A stretch of DNA of 47,897 nt, taken from positions 1 through 47,897 of the forward strand of contig JAUWPW010000006.1 in the NCBI GenBank assembly GCA_030611415.1, read 5' to 3'. This document shows positions 1 through 8,184 of this stretch, piece by piece (position 1 is the stretch's first letter; each line of letters starts with the position of its first letter). The notes under the pieces were generated by a model. It ran no database searches. It worked only from the letters and a program-made list of their open reading frames with translations, and was not told where the DNA came from. A program made the translations under genes and the position numbers. This DNA is from Candidatus Bipolaricaulota bacterium (GTDB lineage: Bacteria; Bipolaricaulota; Bipolaricaulia; UBA7950; UBA9294).

Positions 1-46
1 GTCTATTCAAGGCCTGGAAGTTCAACTAAGCCGAATCGACAGGATC

Positions 47-955
47 TCATGCTAGGAAGATGAGTGTTGCGCCAATCATAGCAACTACCGTTCCCCCAAT
101 GGTGCGAATATTGATCCCTTCTTTGAGAACAAAGTGTGAGACTGGGAGCAGGAGAACCGGGGATAGTGCCATTAACGTAGAAGTGAGGCCCACCGGCGCT
201 AGTCGCAGAGCTACCAGGGAAAGCGTTACTCCAATAAATGGCCCAGAAAGCGCTCCAGTAATGGTTGCCCAGCAAGCACGTCGGTAACGTAGTTTTGCAA
301 ACGTGGCACAAACCTGCCCTCTTAGCACTGGCCATATCCAGATAGCTGTCGTCGCCGCAAAGATTTGAACTACATTCGTTGACAAAGGAGGAAATCCGCC
401 GCTCATCCCTTGCCTGCAAAAAATGTAGCGCAATGACTGAGTAACAACAGCACCAATCCCGTAAAGCACCCCAATGCGATAACGTCTGACAAGTAGTGGT
501 TTATCGCTTTTGTCTGGACGCCAGACGACAAGTGCAATACCTGCTACTGTAATAAAGATAGCAGCAACCTGCAGCGGCTTCAGTGCTTCATCAAGAAATG
601 CCCAAGCAAGCAGAGCACTGATCACAGGGACAAGTGTCATTATCAAGGAGCTACGGTGTGCACCAAGAGAGGAAAAAGCGCGGAATAACATAGCATCGCC
701 AACGGCAAAACCGATAACCCCTGATAGGCTCAACCATCCCCATCGAGCGAGTTCGATATGTAACGGAAAGGGCTCTCCCATCACGATCAGATGCGTGACC
801 AAAAGAAAAACAAGCGCTAAGGTTAATCGAAGGCGGTTGAGAATGCTCGGCCCAATTAATCGCACAGCAATTGTGAACAGAATATAGGTAAGAGACCAGA
901 ATACCGCGGTAGCCAGCGCGGCTAGCTCTCCATATAACACAGACCCTTCAATCAT
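47..955 (-). CDS. EamA/DMT-family membrane exporter
   Basis: A 302-residue integral membrane protein with about ten hydrophobic segments arranged as two EamA repeats, the second ending in the typical 'GGTVVAMIGATLIFL' helix. Known members of the drug/metabolite transporter superfamily export amino acids, nucleotides or related metabolites through the inner membrane. The start ATG lies only six bases after the tryptophanase stop codon, so the two genes almost certainly share a transcript. From that context I infer export of a product or substrate of tryptophan catabolism such as indole or an aromatic amino acid, but the substrate cannot be read from sequence. No conspicuous Shine-Dalgarno sequence precedes the start, which fits translational coupling. 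Confidence 0.9.
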   Translation of the reverse strand: MIEGSVLYGELAALATAVFWSLTYILFTIAVRLIGPSILNRLRLTLALVFLLVTHLIVMGEPFPLHIELARWGWLSLSGVIGFAVGDAMLFRAFSSLGAHRSSLIMTLVPVISALLAWAFLDEALKPLQVAAIFITVAGIALVVWRPDKSDKPLLVRRYRIGVLYGIGAVVTQSLRYIFCRQGMSGGFPPLSTNVVQIFAATTAIWIWPVLRGQVCATFAKLRYRRACWATITGALSGPFIGVTLSLVALRLAPVGLTSTLMALSPVLLLPVSHFVLKEGINIRTIGGTVVAMIGATLIFLA

Positions 956-961
956 GCAAGA

Positions 962-2347
962 CTAACCATGTATTATCGGCTCAAAGCGAGCAATGAAGTG
1001 ACGCAATGGACCCTCTCCCTCAGTAATCCGGTATCCTGGAAGCCTTTTCTTGCTACTGGCAGCGGCTGTCGCTCCTTCGATTACCGTGTCTAAGTGTGTA
1101 CGGGTATACACCCGCCGTGGGATAGCTAATCGCACCAGCTCAAGCTTTGGGAAAATCTCTTTTCCATCTTCACCCTTGTGTGCGAACATTACACTACCTA
1201 TCTCCACTGCCCGTACACCTGACCGTATATATAGCTCCACTACAAAGGAAAGACCTGGAAACTCTCGTCGAGGGAAATCGGGCAGCAGTCTGAGTATGTC
1301 AATGTACACAGCGTGCCCACCAATTGGCTCAACGATCGGGATTCCGTTCTCTTTTAACCCAGCTCCAAGATAAGAAACCTGACCGATGCGATCACGTAAG
1401 TAGTCAAGATCCAGGACCTCATATAGCCCAAGGGCGATCGCCTCCAGATCCCGCCCAGCCAACCCACCGTAGGTAGTGAACCCTTCCATCAAGATCAGCC
1501 GCTCGCGCGCTGCGGCAAGAATCTCAGCATTGTTCATTGCGAGAATTCCACCGATATTTGCCAGTCCATCTTTCTTGGCGCTCATTGTCATTCCATCAGC
1601 AAGCGAGAACATCTCTCGCGCAATCTCAATTGGAGAAACGTCTTGATAACCCTCCTCGCGTTCACGGATGAAGAACGCGTTTTCCGCAAATCGACAGGCA
1701 TCGATAAAGAATGGAATCCTGTGTTCGCGAGCAATCTTGCTTACCTCGCGTAAGTTGGAGAGAGAAACTGGCTGGCCACCGCCAGTATTGTTGGTGACCG
1801 TCATCATTATCAAAGGAATTCGCTCTCTTCCCACTTTATTAATCAAAGAAAGCAGCTTGTTTGTATCCATATTGCCTTTGAATGGAACAACCTTCTCGGC
1901 TTCATACGCCTCTTCAATGACCAAATCAACTGGCTGGCCACCGTTCGCCAAGATGTTTGCCCGAGTAGTATCAAAGTGCATATTGTTAGGAATAACATCA
2001 TTAACGTTTACCATTGCAGAGAATAAGACGTTTTCCGCTGCGCGACCCTGATGAGTAGGAAGCAGATGCCGAAATCCAAAGATGTCGTGCACGGCTGTCT
2101 CAAAGCGCTCAAAGCTGCGACTGCCAGCATAAGATTCGTCTCCACGCATTAGGCCTGCCCACTGCTCTTGACTCATTGCTCCAGTTCCGGAGTCAGTCAA
2201 TAGGTCAACATAAATATCCTGTGCACGAAGGTTGAACACATTGTACCCCGCTTCCTTGATCCTCTCCTTCCTCTCATCTGGCGTAATGATTGCAACTGGT
2301 TCAATTACCTTGATTCGATACGGCTTATAAGGGACATCTATGCTCAT
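962..2347 (-). CDS. tnaA: Tryptophanase (PLP-dependent beta-eliminating lyase)
   Basis: A 461-residue cytoplasmic enzyme that would cleave L-tryptophan to indole, pyruvate and ammonia. It aligns from end to end by eye with the tryptophanase/tyrosine phenol-lyase family: N-terminal '[13 protein letters not shown]', the PLP-lysine motif '[12 protein letters not shown]' near residue 257 and '[15 protein letters not shown]' near the C-terminus. The two family functions differ at the specificity segment. Tyrosine phenol-lyases carry 'RSMERG' with the phenol-binding Arg, while this protein has 'RAVEIGS' as in tryptophanases, so I favour tryptophanase. The ATG is preceded by a strong AAGGAGG. A transporter gene follows immediately in the same operon. 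I saw no convincing TnaC-like leader peptide upstream. Confidence 0.9.
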   Translation of the reverse strand: MSIDVPYKPYRIKVIEPVAIITPDERKERIKEAGYNVFNLRAQDIYVDLLTDSGTGAMSQEQWAGLMRGDESYAGSRSFERFETAVHDIFGFRHLLPTHQGRAAENVLFSAMVNVNDVIPNNMHFDTTRANILANGGQPVDLVIEEAYEAEKVVPFKGNMDTNKLLSLINKVGRERIPLIMMTVTNNTGGGQPVSLSNLREVSKIAREHRIPFFIDACRFAENAFFIREREEGYQDVSPIEIAREMFSLADGMTMSAKKDGLANIGGILAMNNAEILAAARERLILMEGFTTYGGLAGRDLEAIALGLYEVLDLDYLRDRIGQVSYLGAGLKENGIPIVEPIGGHAVYIDILRLLPDFPRREFPGLSFVVELYIRSGVRAVEIGSVMFAHKGEDGKEIFPKLELVRLAIPRRVYTRTHLDTVIEGATAAASSKKRLPGYRITEGEGPLRHFIARFEPIIHG

Positions 2348-2513
2348 CCTTATCCTCCTTCAAGGTGAATCCTATCGCTAGATAGTAAGCATTTACATCA
2401 GCAATAATCTGGTGGAAGCCGAGGTAGTTATCATTTGCTCTTTTCTCTTCAAACAACAAATGCTTCATGTTAGTTCACGACAAGCCAAAGGACAACCTGC
2501 CCGAAAGTTTGGG

Positions 2514-2542
2514 TTGACTGAGTCATCACTTGGGCCTTTAAT
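2514..2542 (+). promoter_or_regulatory. Sigma-70-type promoter upstream of the SDR gene
   Basis: TTGACT, a 17-base spacer and TTTAAT. It would start a transcript about 95 bases before the SDR start codon, reading through two tiny ORFs that each have a purine-rich ribosome-binding sequence: 'ATGCGTAAACAGATCGATCAA' encodes MRKQIDQ at 2580-2603 after AAGGAGGG, and MSHEVRL lies at 2611-2634. This is a prediction from consensus only. Confidence 0.45.
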
Positions 2543-2579
2543 ATGGAAGTTGATTTGGCACATTCAAGGAGGGCTTGTC

Positions 2580-2603
2580 ATGCGTAAACAGATCGATCAA
2601 TGA
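2580..2603 (+). other. Possible seven-codon leader ORF (MRKQIDQ)
   Basis: A miniature ORF with a strong AAGGAGGG seven bases or less before its ATG, located between a predicted promoter and the SDR gene. It could be a leader peptide or a chance arrangement. A second mini-ORF (MSHEVRL, 2611-2634) follows directly. Neither shows an obvious run of one regulatory amino acid. Confidence 0.25.
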
Positions 2604-2629
2604 AAGGTGAATGAGCCACGAAGTAAGGC

Positions 2630-2635
2630 TATAAT
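2630..2635 (+). promoter_or_regulatory. Consensus -10 box close to the SDR start
   Basis: A perfect TATAAT ends nine bases before the ATG at 2645. The -35 position, 17 bases upstream, reads GTGAAT, which is weak. If used, transcription would begin almost at the start codon, giving a leaderless mRNA. The same GTGAA(C/T)-N17-TATAAT arrangement precedes the RNase Z-like gene. Confidence 0.4.
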
Positions 2636-2644
2636 CGATTCATT

Positions 2645-3394
2645 ATGCAAGGTTCAGAGCAAGCAACTTGTGCGATTATTACTGGGAGCTCGCGTGGCAT
2701 TGGTGCAGCAACAGCCAAACGGCTAGCTGCAGCCGGCCATGCGATAACTATCAATTACTTAAACAACACTAGGCAAGCTGAAAAACTCGTACACGAGATC
2801 CAAACAGCTGGAGGAAAAGCGTTTCCTTTTCAGGCAGATGTTGCCGACTTCACACAGGTGAAGAAAATGGTGGAAGAGACGGCAAAACACTTCGGCAGGA
2901 TCCAAATCGTCGTCAATAATGCTGGTTTCTCACAACACTGCACCATTGACCACATGACTATTAAGGACTGGGACCGATCTGTGGCAGTCAACCTCTCCGC
3001 AGCCGTATATGTCGTAAAAGCGGCACTTCCATACCTGAAAAGAGAACCCTGGGCACGAATCATCAACATTTGCTCCTTGCGAGCGATGACTGGCTCCAGT
3101 CACGGAGCCCACTATGCCGCTGCTAAATCTGGACTAATCGGGCTCACCAAGTCGTTGGCATTGGAGCTTGCACCAGACATCACGGTCAATGCCATCTCAC
3201 CAGGATATACCAATACAGACATGAATGCTGAAGCACTGGCAACAAAAGGTGATGCCATTCGAGCACGTATTCCAGTGAAGCGAATTGCTGAACCAGAAGA
3301 GATCGCTGCTCTTGTCGCTTTTCTCGCCTCACAACAAGCCGGCTACATCACCGGCGAAACGGTCAATGCCAATGGTGGAATCTACATGCAATAG
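2645..3394 (+). CDS. Short-chain dehydrogenase/reductase (FabG-like)
   Basis: A 249-residue classical SDR. It shows the NAD(P)-binding 'TGSSRGIGAA' glycine motif near residue 14, 'NNAG' near residue 90, and the catalytic Ser plus 'YAAAKSGLIGLTKSLA' (YxxxK) near residues 140-165. Length and motifs match 3-oxoacyl-ACP reductase-type SDRs that reduce or oxidise a ketone/alcohol with NADPH or NADH. It is not in a fatty-acid synthesis cluster but precedes an acetyltransferase and a macrodomain gene, so the true substrate is open. No Shine-Dalgarno sequence lies at the normal distance from the ATG. A TATAAT box nine bases upstream suggests a leaderless start. Confidence 0.85.
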   Translation: MQGSEQATCAIITGSSRGIGAATAKRLAAAGHAITINYLNNTRQAEKLVHEIQTAGGKAFPFQADVADFTQVKKMVEETAKHFGRIQIVVNNAGFSQHCTIDHMTIKDWDRSVAVNLSAAVYVVKAALPYLKREPWARIINICSLRAMTGSSHGAHYAAAKSGLIGLTKSLALELAPDITVNAISPGYTNTDMNAEALATKGDAIRARIPVKRIAEPEEIAALVAFLASQQAGYITGETVNANGGIYMQ

Positions 3395-3435
3395 ACAACC
3401 AGATCTTGTGCCTTCACGACACTCGGAGAGGACCA

Positions 3436-4689
3436 ATGACAACCAAATCAATCACAAGGTTTCGTGCATATAATCATAATCAGGACAAGGAAGCGATCCG
3501 CCAAATTTGGCGGGAGATTGGCTGGTTAACCAAGGAAAAGAGAGAAGAAGATGCACTGGACTTGTTCTTAACCGCTGGGCACACCACAGTAGCGGAGGTA
3601 AACGGCAAGCCTGAGTGCCTGGTAGTGAGCATGCCAGGGACAATTCGTTACCTTAAACAGGAGCTCCCATTTTCTGCGCTTGCCGGAGTAATGACAAGCA
3701 GGATTGCCCGCAAACGTGGATTAGCAAGCCGATTGGCAGCCTATGTAGTGGCACACGAAGCCGCTCAGGGGACGCTTGTATGTGGGCTGGGAATGTTTGA
3801 GGAAGGTTACTATAACCAACTTGGTTTTGGAACAGGGGGCTACGAGCACTGGTACTCCTTTGATCCAGCACAACTGAAGGTGAATCTAATCCCACGTATG
3901 CCGGACCGACTTACTACTGACGACTGGGAAATGGTTCATGTATCGCGTCTTGCCCGTCGCCGCGGTCATGGCGCATGCAATCTAACCGCTCCCGAGAACA
4001 CTCTTTTAGAAATGTTCTGTGAGGGCAATGGGTTTGGCCTTGGCTATCACGATGGGCCACATGGTGAGTTAACGCATCACATCTGGTGTTGGGCAAAGGA
4101 TTTAGAATACGGACCATACAACATCTCATGGATGTCTTACAAGACCCGGGAACAGTTCATCGAGCTGCTCGCCGTGATCAAGAGCCTAGGTGATCAGATT
4201 CGATTGGTGAAGATCCGAGAACCACAAGGGATTCAGCTACAAGACCTGCTTCATCAACCATTCAAGAACCGTCAGGTGACTAAAGATTCTAAGTATGAGA
4301 ACCAGTTACATGCCGCCGCATCTTGGCAAATTAGAATCTGCCACTTGACCGAGTGTTTGAAACAGACACAATTGAAGGGAAAAGAACTGCGATTTAATCT
4401 CGTGCTTGCTGACCCTATCGAGCAATTCCTGGACAAAGACACGCCATGGAATGGAATCACTGGTAACTATGTGATCACGCTGGGCGAAGAATCACAAGCT
4501 AAGCCGGGCAAGGACAAGGATTTACCAACCCTACAAGCATCGGTAGATGCTTTCTCTCGTCTGTGGTTAGGGGTGCGGCCAGCAATAGGATTAGCCTTCA
4601 CAGATGATATCATCGGACCTCCCGACCTTCTCCACAGGCTGGACCAACTCATCTCCCTTCCCGATCCCAAACCAGACTGGGATTTCTGA
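3436..4689 (+). CDS. Eis-like GNAT N-acetyltransferase with SCP2-like C-terminal domain
   Basis: About 417 residues from the ATG at 3436, chosen because GGAGAGGA precedes it; the ORF track start at 3406 has no such support. The first 150 residues form a GNAT fold with an acetyl-CoA loop region around 'SRIARKRGLASRLAAYV' and a 'GLGMFEEGYYNQLGFG' strand typical of Eis-type enzymes. A second GNAT-like segment follows, and the last ~110 residues resemble the sterol-carrier-like domain of the Eis family. Family members acetylate amines of aminoglycosides, small molecules or proteins. It sits 42 bases after the SDR gene and 47 bases before the macrodomain gene, probably one operon. Substrate unknown. 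Confidence 0.75.
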   Translation: MTTKSITRFRAYNHNQDKEAIRQIWREIGWLTKEKREEDALDLFLTAGHTTVAEVNGKPECLVVSMPGTIRYLKQELPFSALAGVMTSRIARKRGLASRLAAYVVAHEAAQGTLVCGLGMFEEGYYNQLGFGTGGYEHWYSFDPAQLKVNLIPRMPDRLTTDDWEMVHVSRLARRRGHGACNLTAPENTLLEMFCEGNGFGLGYHDGPHGELTHHIWCWAKDLEYGPYNISWMSYKTREQFIELLAVIKSLGDQIRLVKIREPQGIQLQDLLHQPFKNRQVTKDSKYENQLHAAASWQIRICHLTECLKQTQLKGKELRFNLVLADPIEQFLDKDTPWNGITGNYVITLGEESQAKPGKDKDLPTLQASVDAFSRLWLGVRPAIGLAFTDDIIGPPDLLHRLDQLISLPDPKPDWDF

Positions 4690-4736
4690 TCATCAGGTAC
4701 TACCGCTTGCTTACCCACAAGGCCGAAGGAGGAACA

Positions 4737-5297
4737 ATGGAAAAGCCAATCTCACGGAAAATCGGCAGTACACAACTTGTGATCTTGCTCGGCGATATTA
4801 CAGAACAACCAACAGAAGCAATCGTAAATGCCGCAAACCCCTCTCTGAGAGGAGGTGGGGGCGTAGATGGAGCGATCCATCGTGCAGGTGGGCGACAAAT
4901 CCTTGAACAATGTCAGACCTACACACGAAAACATGGGTCACTCCCTTCAGGAAAAGCCATGGTAACTACCGGAGGCAAACTTAGAGCAAAGTATGTCATT
5001 CATACCGTTGGTCCAGTCTACAAGAACAAGCAAGAATCACCTCCAATCCTACAAAGCGCCTATCAAGAGAGCCTTAAGCTTGCCGAAGAATCAAAGATCA
5101 CGAGCGTTTCATTTCCATCAATAAGCACTGGCGCATACAGGTACCCGTTGCAGGCAGCAGCAGAAGTAGCAGTGAAGGCAGTTATTGGCTGTCTACGTGC
5201 CGGCTCGGCATTGCAACTTGTACAAATCGTCTGCTTTACCAAAAACACTTTCACCGCGTACAAGATGGCCCTCGAGGAGGCTACAGAACAAGCCTGA
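4737..5297 (+). CDS. Macrodomain protein, probable O-acetyl-ADP-ribose/ADP-ribosyl hydrolase
   Basis: A 186-residue single macrodomain beginning at the ATG after GAAGGAGGAA (4737); the longer track ORF start lacks a ribosome-binding site. It carries the ligand loops of MacroD/YmdB-type enzymes: 'GDIT', 'NAANPSLRGGGGVDGAIHRAGG' (catalytic-loop Asn and Asp region) and 'SISTGAYRYP' for the distal ribose. Such enzymes hydrolyse O-acetyl-ADP-ribose or remove mono-ADP-ribose from protein side chains. It is the last gene of the SDR-acetyltransferase-macro run. I see no ADP-ribosyltransferase nearby that would make it part of a toxin pair. Confidence 0.85.
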   Translation: MEKPISRKIGSTQLVILLGDITEQPTEAIVNAANPSLRGGGGVDGAIHRAGGRQILEQCQTYTRKHGSLPSGKAMVTTGGKLRAKYVIHTVGPVYKNKQESPPILQSAYQESLKLAEESKITSVSFPSISTGAYRYPLQAAAEVAVKAVIGCLRAGSALQLVQIVCFTKNTFTAYKMALEEATEQA

Positions 5298-5833
5298 TCC
5301 AGTGAACCCCTTACGTTTCACTGCATCGAAGAAGAACACACCTCCCTCAAGAAATAACCCAAAAACCACTCTCATTTTGCAGGCGGACTTCTACGTATTC
5401 TACGGACATTTGGACCATAAATAGGTAGTCTTCGTTTCACTATTGGGTGAGAGAAGTACTTGCCCTATTACGATGGATAATTTTAAATAGTTGGTGATTA
5501 AGTTCACCTTAGCCCCACGAAAAGGTCACCGGGTGGTGAAAAAAGTGGGAGCGCTGGCCTTAGCAAAAGCGGGTTGCCTGGGTCTTTGCCTCCTTGACAA
5601 CCGCGGCGGAAGTACTGTATCAAACCGGCTAAGTGTTCGCTTTCGCCGCGGTTTACGCTGACTGATTAAGAGAGACACCTGACTACCAGCGAAAGATTCG
5701 TTCCCCTCTTAACCACCGCACTACACAGCCCAACAAGACGAACTTGCTCAACTTGCTGATGTCAAAATGTATGAAGCGAAACGGAGACACAAGAATCCAC
5801 CAACTCATACACAACCACCAAGCTATCCTCCTT
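5298..5833. other. Gene-free convergent gap rich in inverted repeats
   Basis: This 536-base stretch lies between two convergent genes and holds no plausible protein gene. It contains four copies of a GGTGA/TCACC motif within 47 bases (GGTGA 5493-5497, TCACC 5504-5508, TCACC 5526-5530, GGTGA 5535-5539) that can form alternative hairpins, plus a 14-bp stem at 5599-5653. A TTGACA at 5594-5599 with TATCAA 18 bases on is a weak promoter candidate. I compared it mentally with tmRNA, RNase P RNA, 4.5S RNA and common riboswitch cores and recognised none. It may hold an unrecognised small RNA or simply terminators. Confidence 0.5.
5599..5653. repeat. 14-bp inverted repeat with 27-base loop
   Basis: AACCGCGGCGGAAG (5599-5612) pairs with CTTTCGCCGCGGTT (5640-5653), giving a GC-rich stem with one G-U pair. 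There is no downstream T-run on the plus strand, so it is not a canonical intrinsic terminator. It could be a structured RNA element or a bidirectional 3'-end hairpin. Confidence 0.6.
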
Positions 5834-6361
5834 TCACAAGCAGTAAAGACCGTTCTTGATCCGAGGAATGAGGGCCATCAACACTGCTTGGCAGGTGATC
5901 GCAAACCGGTCAATTCGTCCCTCTGAAAGATAGCCAATCGCGCCAATGCTTGTTCCAGGCTCAGACAGCCCAGCAACGCGGCTTGTCTCACAATCAAGTG
6001 TCGAGCCGGAGAGCAATTGCCTTACGATACTCTTTGGAAGCTCATATCCTGGTCCATGCCCAGTTGTGATCCTACCTGATCGATCAAGTATCGCGCACAA
6101 TTGAACGCTGAAAGGGCAATCAGATCCTGGGAACTCCACCAATCCCGCCTCGATTCCTACACCAAAGTCACCATTGCCAAGAGCACCGCGTGCCCGGTTG
6201 ATTGCTCCGCGTAGAATCTCTCCGGCAAAAGGTTGTGAAGGCACATTTGCGTCAACCGCTATTGATTCTACCAGTACGGATTCCCCCGGAAATGTCTTGG
6301 CAAACGCTGATCGTGTAGCCCTTACTTTGAGTACATTTCTTGTCCCAACATAAATCTTCAT
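5834..6361 (-). CDS. yjjX: Inosine/xanthosine triphosphatase, YjjX/DUF84 family
   Basis: A 175-residue cytoplasmic enzyme expected to hydrolyse non-canonical ITP/XTP and so clean the nucleotide pool. The start 'MKIYVGTRNVLKVRATRSAF' has the family's 'GTRNxxK' strand-loop, 'VDANVPSQPF' matches the conserved metal/substrate segment and 'FGVGIEAGLVE' is typical. I prefer ATG 6361 over the in-frame GTG at 6364. The gene diverges from smpB with overlapping promoters. A TTGCGC-N17-TAGGAT element places the predicted transcription start essentially on the ATG, so it may be leaderless. Confidence 0.85.
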   Translation of the reverse strand: MKIYVGTRNVLKVRATRSAFAKTFPGESVLVESIAVDANVPSQPFAGEILRGAINRARGALGNGDFGVGIEAGLVEFPGSDCPFSVQLCAILDRSGRITTGHGPGYELPKSIVRQLLSGSTLDCETSRVAGLSEPGTSIGAIGYLSEGRIDRFAITCQAVLMALIPRIKNGLYCL

Positions 6362-6367
6362 CACCCT

Positions 6368-6396
6368 ATCCTAGCCACGAGGATTCACTTGCGCAA
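6368..6396 (-). promoter_or_regulatory. Promoter of yjjX, predicted leaderless
   Basis: On the minus strand: TTGCGC, 17-base spacer, TAGGAT, then AGGGTG and ATG. Six bases separate the -10 box from the start codon, so the first transcribed base should be at or beside the A of ATG. The same TAGGAT -10 hexamer is used in the DUF554 promoter. Confidence 0.5.
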
Positions 6397-6412
6397 CATC
6401 TCTTCATACAGT
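6384..6412 (+). promoter_or_regulatory. Promoter of smpB, predicted near-leaderless
   Basis: TTCACT, 17-base spacer, TACAGT, then 12 bases to the ATG at 6425. It overlaps the divergent yjjX promoter on the other strand. No Shine-Dalgarno sequence precedes this ATG. Confidence 0.4.
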
Positions 6413-6424
6413 AGCCTTCTTATC

Positions 6425-6892
6425 ATGGCTAAGAAGGTTATAGCAACTAATCGTAAAGCGCGCCACGATTACGACATCCAAGAAACCTACGAAGCAGGAA
6501 TAGTTCTTACTGGAACAGAAGTCAAGAGTCTACGGGCTGGTAGGTGTTCACTTAAGGACGGTTTTGCGCTGATCAAGGACGGAGAGGCAATATTACGCAA
6601 TGTACATATCTCGTCCTATAAAGAAGGGACAATTCATAATGTCGAACCTAACCGTGACCGAGACCTTTTACTGCACCATCGCGAGATCGCCCATCTAGCG
6701 ACCAAGGTACAAGAACGCGGATACACCTTGGTTGCCTTGCGCATCTACTTTCGACACGGCTACGCCAAAGTAGAGCTTGGTCTGGCCAAGGGACGCAAAA
6801 CCTATGACAAACGCCGCAAACTGAAAGAGGAGGATGAAGATCGCCGCACACAGGAAGCGCTAAAACGGTACAGTCGAGGGCAACGAGTATAG
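6425..6892 (+). CDS. smpB: SsrA-binding protein SmpB
   Basis: A 155-residue protein starting 'MAKKVIATNRKARHDYDI', the standard SmpB N-terminus, which fixes the start at 6425 rather than the track's 6389. 'EAGIVLTGTEVKSLRAGRCSL', the OB-fold strands and the basic C-terminal tail 'KTYDKRRKLKEEDEDRR' are diagnostic. SmpB binds tmRNA and brings it to stalled ribosomes for trans-translation. No tmRNA (ssrA) gene could be recognised in the adjacent gap at 5298-5833 or elsewhere in the window. The start codon lacks a Shine-Dalgarno sequence and lies 12 bases after a predicted -10 box. Confidence 0.95.
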   Translation: MAKKVIATNRKARHDYDIQETYEAGIVLTGTEVKSLRAGRCSLKDGFALIKDGEAILRNVHISSYKEGTIHNVEPNRDRDLLLHHREIAHLATKVQERGYTLVALRIYFRHGYAKVELGLAKGRKTYDKRRKLKEEDEDRRTQEALKRYSRGQRV

Positions 6893-6921
6893 ATACACAG
6901 TAGAAGAATCCTAGAACAAGA

Positions 6922-8115
6922 CTAGCTACGAAAGAGAACCGCTTCACGTTTGAACAACCTAATCGAAGCAGTGATGAGCACCCCCCCGCAGAACGCATTT
7001 GCAACGAAAGTATAAATCAGATGACGGATCTCTAGTGTTCCAACGATAATCTCTTGCAAGGCGTAGAGCGCATTTGCAACTGGAATAAGAAAACGGGCAC
7101 CAAGAAAGGATACTCCTCCTGTCATTGATACCAGTCCTACAAGCACAATGATCATATAGATTGGCATAAGATAAGTACTTGCCTCCTTTTGACTACGGGC
7201 AAAACTACCTACAATCACAACCAACGCGGCAAGGATAACGGCAAGTGGCACAAGCACAGCGATCATCCAACCAAAGGCAACTGCCCCCAGAGAAAAGGTC
7301 GCAGTCGCTCCGGTTGGTGCAAGTCCTCCACCGAAAAAGCGTATTCCAATAAGAAGACCAACTGCCGACAGAAGCGATGAGACAAGCGAAACCGTGAGAA
7401 CGGTAAGGAACTTCCCAAGAACAATCTCAGTACGTGAGAGCTGGCTAACAAGAAGTGTAGCGATTGTCCCACGCTCTTTTTCTCCAGCAGTGATTTCTGC
7501 TCCAAGCCCCATGGCCCCTGTCAAAATGGCCAGAACCATGAAGTAAGGCAAGAGGCGGCTTATTATCATTTTGCCAACGGACTCACTTGTGGCAATATCT
7601 TCTACATGTACACTTAGCGGAGGAGATAATACATCATAGTCAACACCTAGGGCATCAAGCTTGCTGCGTATGACCTCTCTTAGGTAATCTTCAAGAAACG
7701 TACTCACTCTAGCAGCTGCCACTGTTCCTGCCTGGGTAGTTTGGTCATAGTAGAGCGTAACATCCAAGCCACTTTCCGGCTTACCGGTTTCCTTCTCCAG
7801 CGCCATCATCGCTTCGGCAACTCCCAACTTAACGTCGGCGAGCCCCTCTTCTGTGTTGTCGTAAAACAGTGGAGTAATAGTTGGGTTTAACTGAAGATAG
7901 GAAAGAAATCCCATATTCTGCGCATGGTCAACAACAATCACCCTTGGAATCATTTCCTCAACCCTTGTTTGTTCCACTGTGGCGAAATGTCCAATTACTG
8001 CCAAGATCAACGGGTAGAAAAAGAGGGGGAAAAAGATAGTGAGGATCATCGTCCTACGATCGCGAAGGGCGCCGATCAACTCCTTGGCAAAGAGAAGACG
8101 AACATTACTCCACAT
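6922..8115 (-). CDS. ABC-2 type transporter permease (NatB-like)
   Basis: A 397-residue membrane protein with one N-terminal transmembrane helix, an extracytoplasmic region of about 140 residues and five or six C-terminal helices, the layout of NatB/ABC-2 exporters. 'AGEKERGTIATLLVSQLSRTEIVLGKFL' is the conserved coupling segment of this family. It pairs with the ATPase encoded 69 bases upstream, together forming an exporter; NatAB itself extrudes sodium, but many relatives have other or unknown substrates. GGGAGGTGA lies upstream of the ATG at a longer than usual distance, so the exact start is slightly uncertain. Confidence 0.88.
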   Translation of the reverse strand: MWSNVRLLFAKELIGALRDRRTMILTIFFPLFFYPLILAVIGHFATVEQTRVEEMIPRVIVVDHAQNMGFLSYLQLNPTITPLFYDNTEEGLADVKLGVAEAMMALEKETGKPESGLDVTLYYDQTTQAGTVAAARVSTFLEDYLREVIRSKLDALGVDYDVLSPPLSVHVEDIATSESVGKMIISRLLPYFMVLAILTGAMGLGAEITAGEKERGTIATLLVSQLSRTEIVLGKFLTVLTVSLVSSLLSAVGLLIGIRFFGGGLAPTGATATFSLGAVAFGWMIAVLVPLAVILAALVVIVGSFARSQKEASTYLMPIYMIIVLVGLVSMTGGVSFLGARFLIPVANALYALQEIIVGTLEIRHLIYTFVANAFCGGVLITASIRLFKREAVLFRS

Positions 8116-8184
8116 ATGTTACCCATTCACCTCCCACAACTTTTCCCTCTGAAACAATACCACCCATAACAAAGGGCAAGAGGA

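Noticed and set aside
3-419. 138-residue minus-strand ORF
   Set aside because: It lies inside the EamA transporter gene in another frame and has no family-like motif or ribosome-binding site.
2412-2603. 63-residue plus-strand ORF upstream of the SDR gene
   Set aside because: Composition is unremarkable, it spans a predicted promoter, and its last codons coincide by frame with the better-supported mini-ORF MRKQIDQ.
5440-5700. tmRNA, RNase P RNA or 4.5S RNA next to smpB
   Set aside because: The region is structured but lacks the tRNA-like ends and tag frame of tmRNA, the conserved cores of RNase P RNA and the GGAAGGAAGCAGCC loop sequence of 4.5S RNA.
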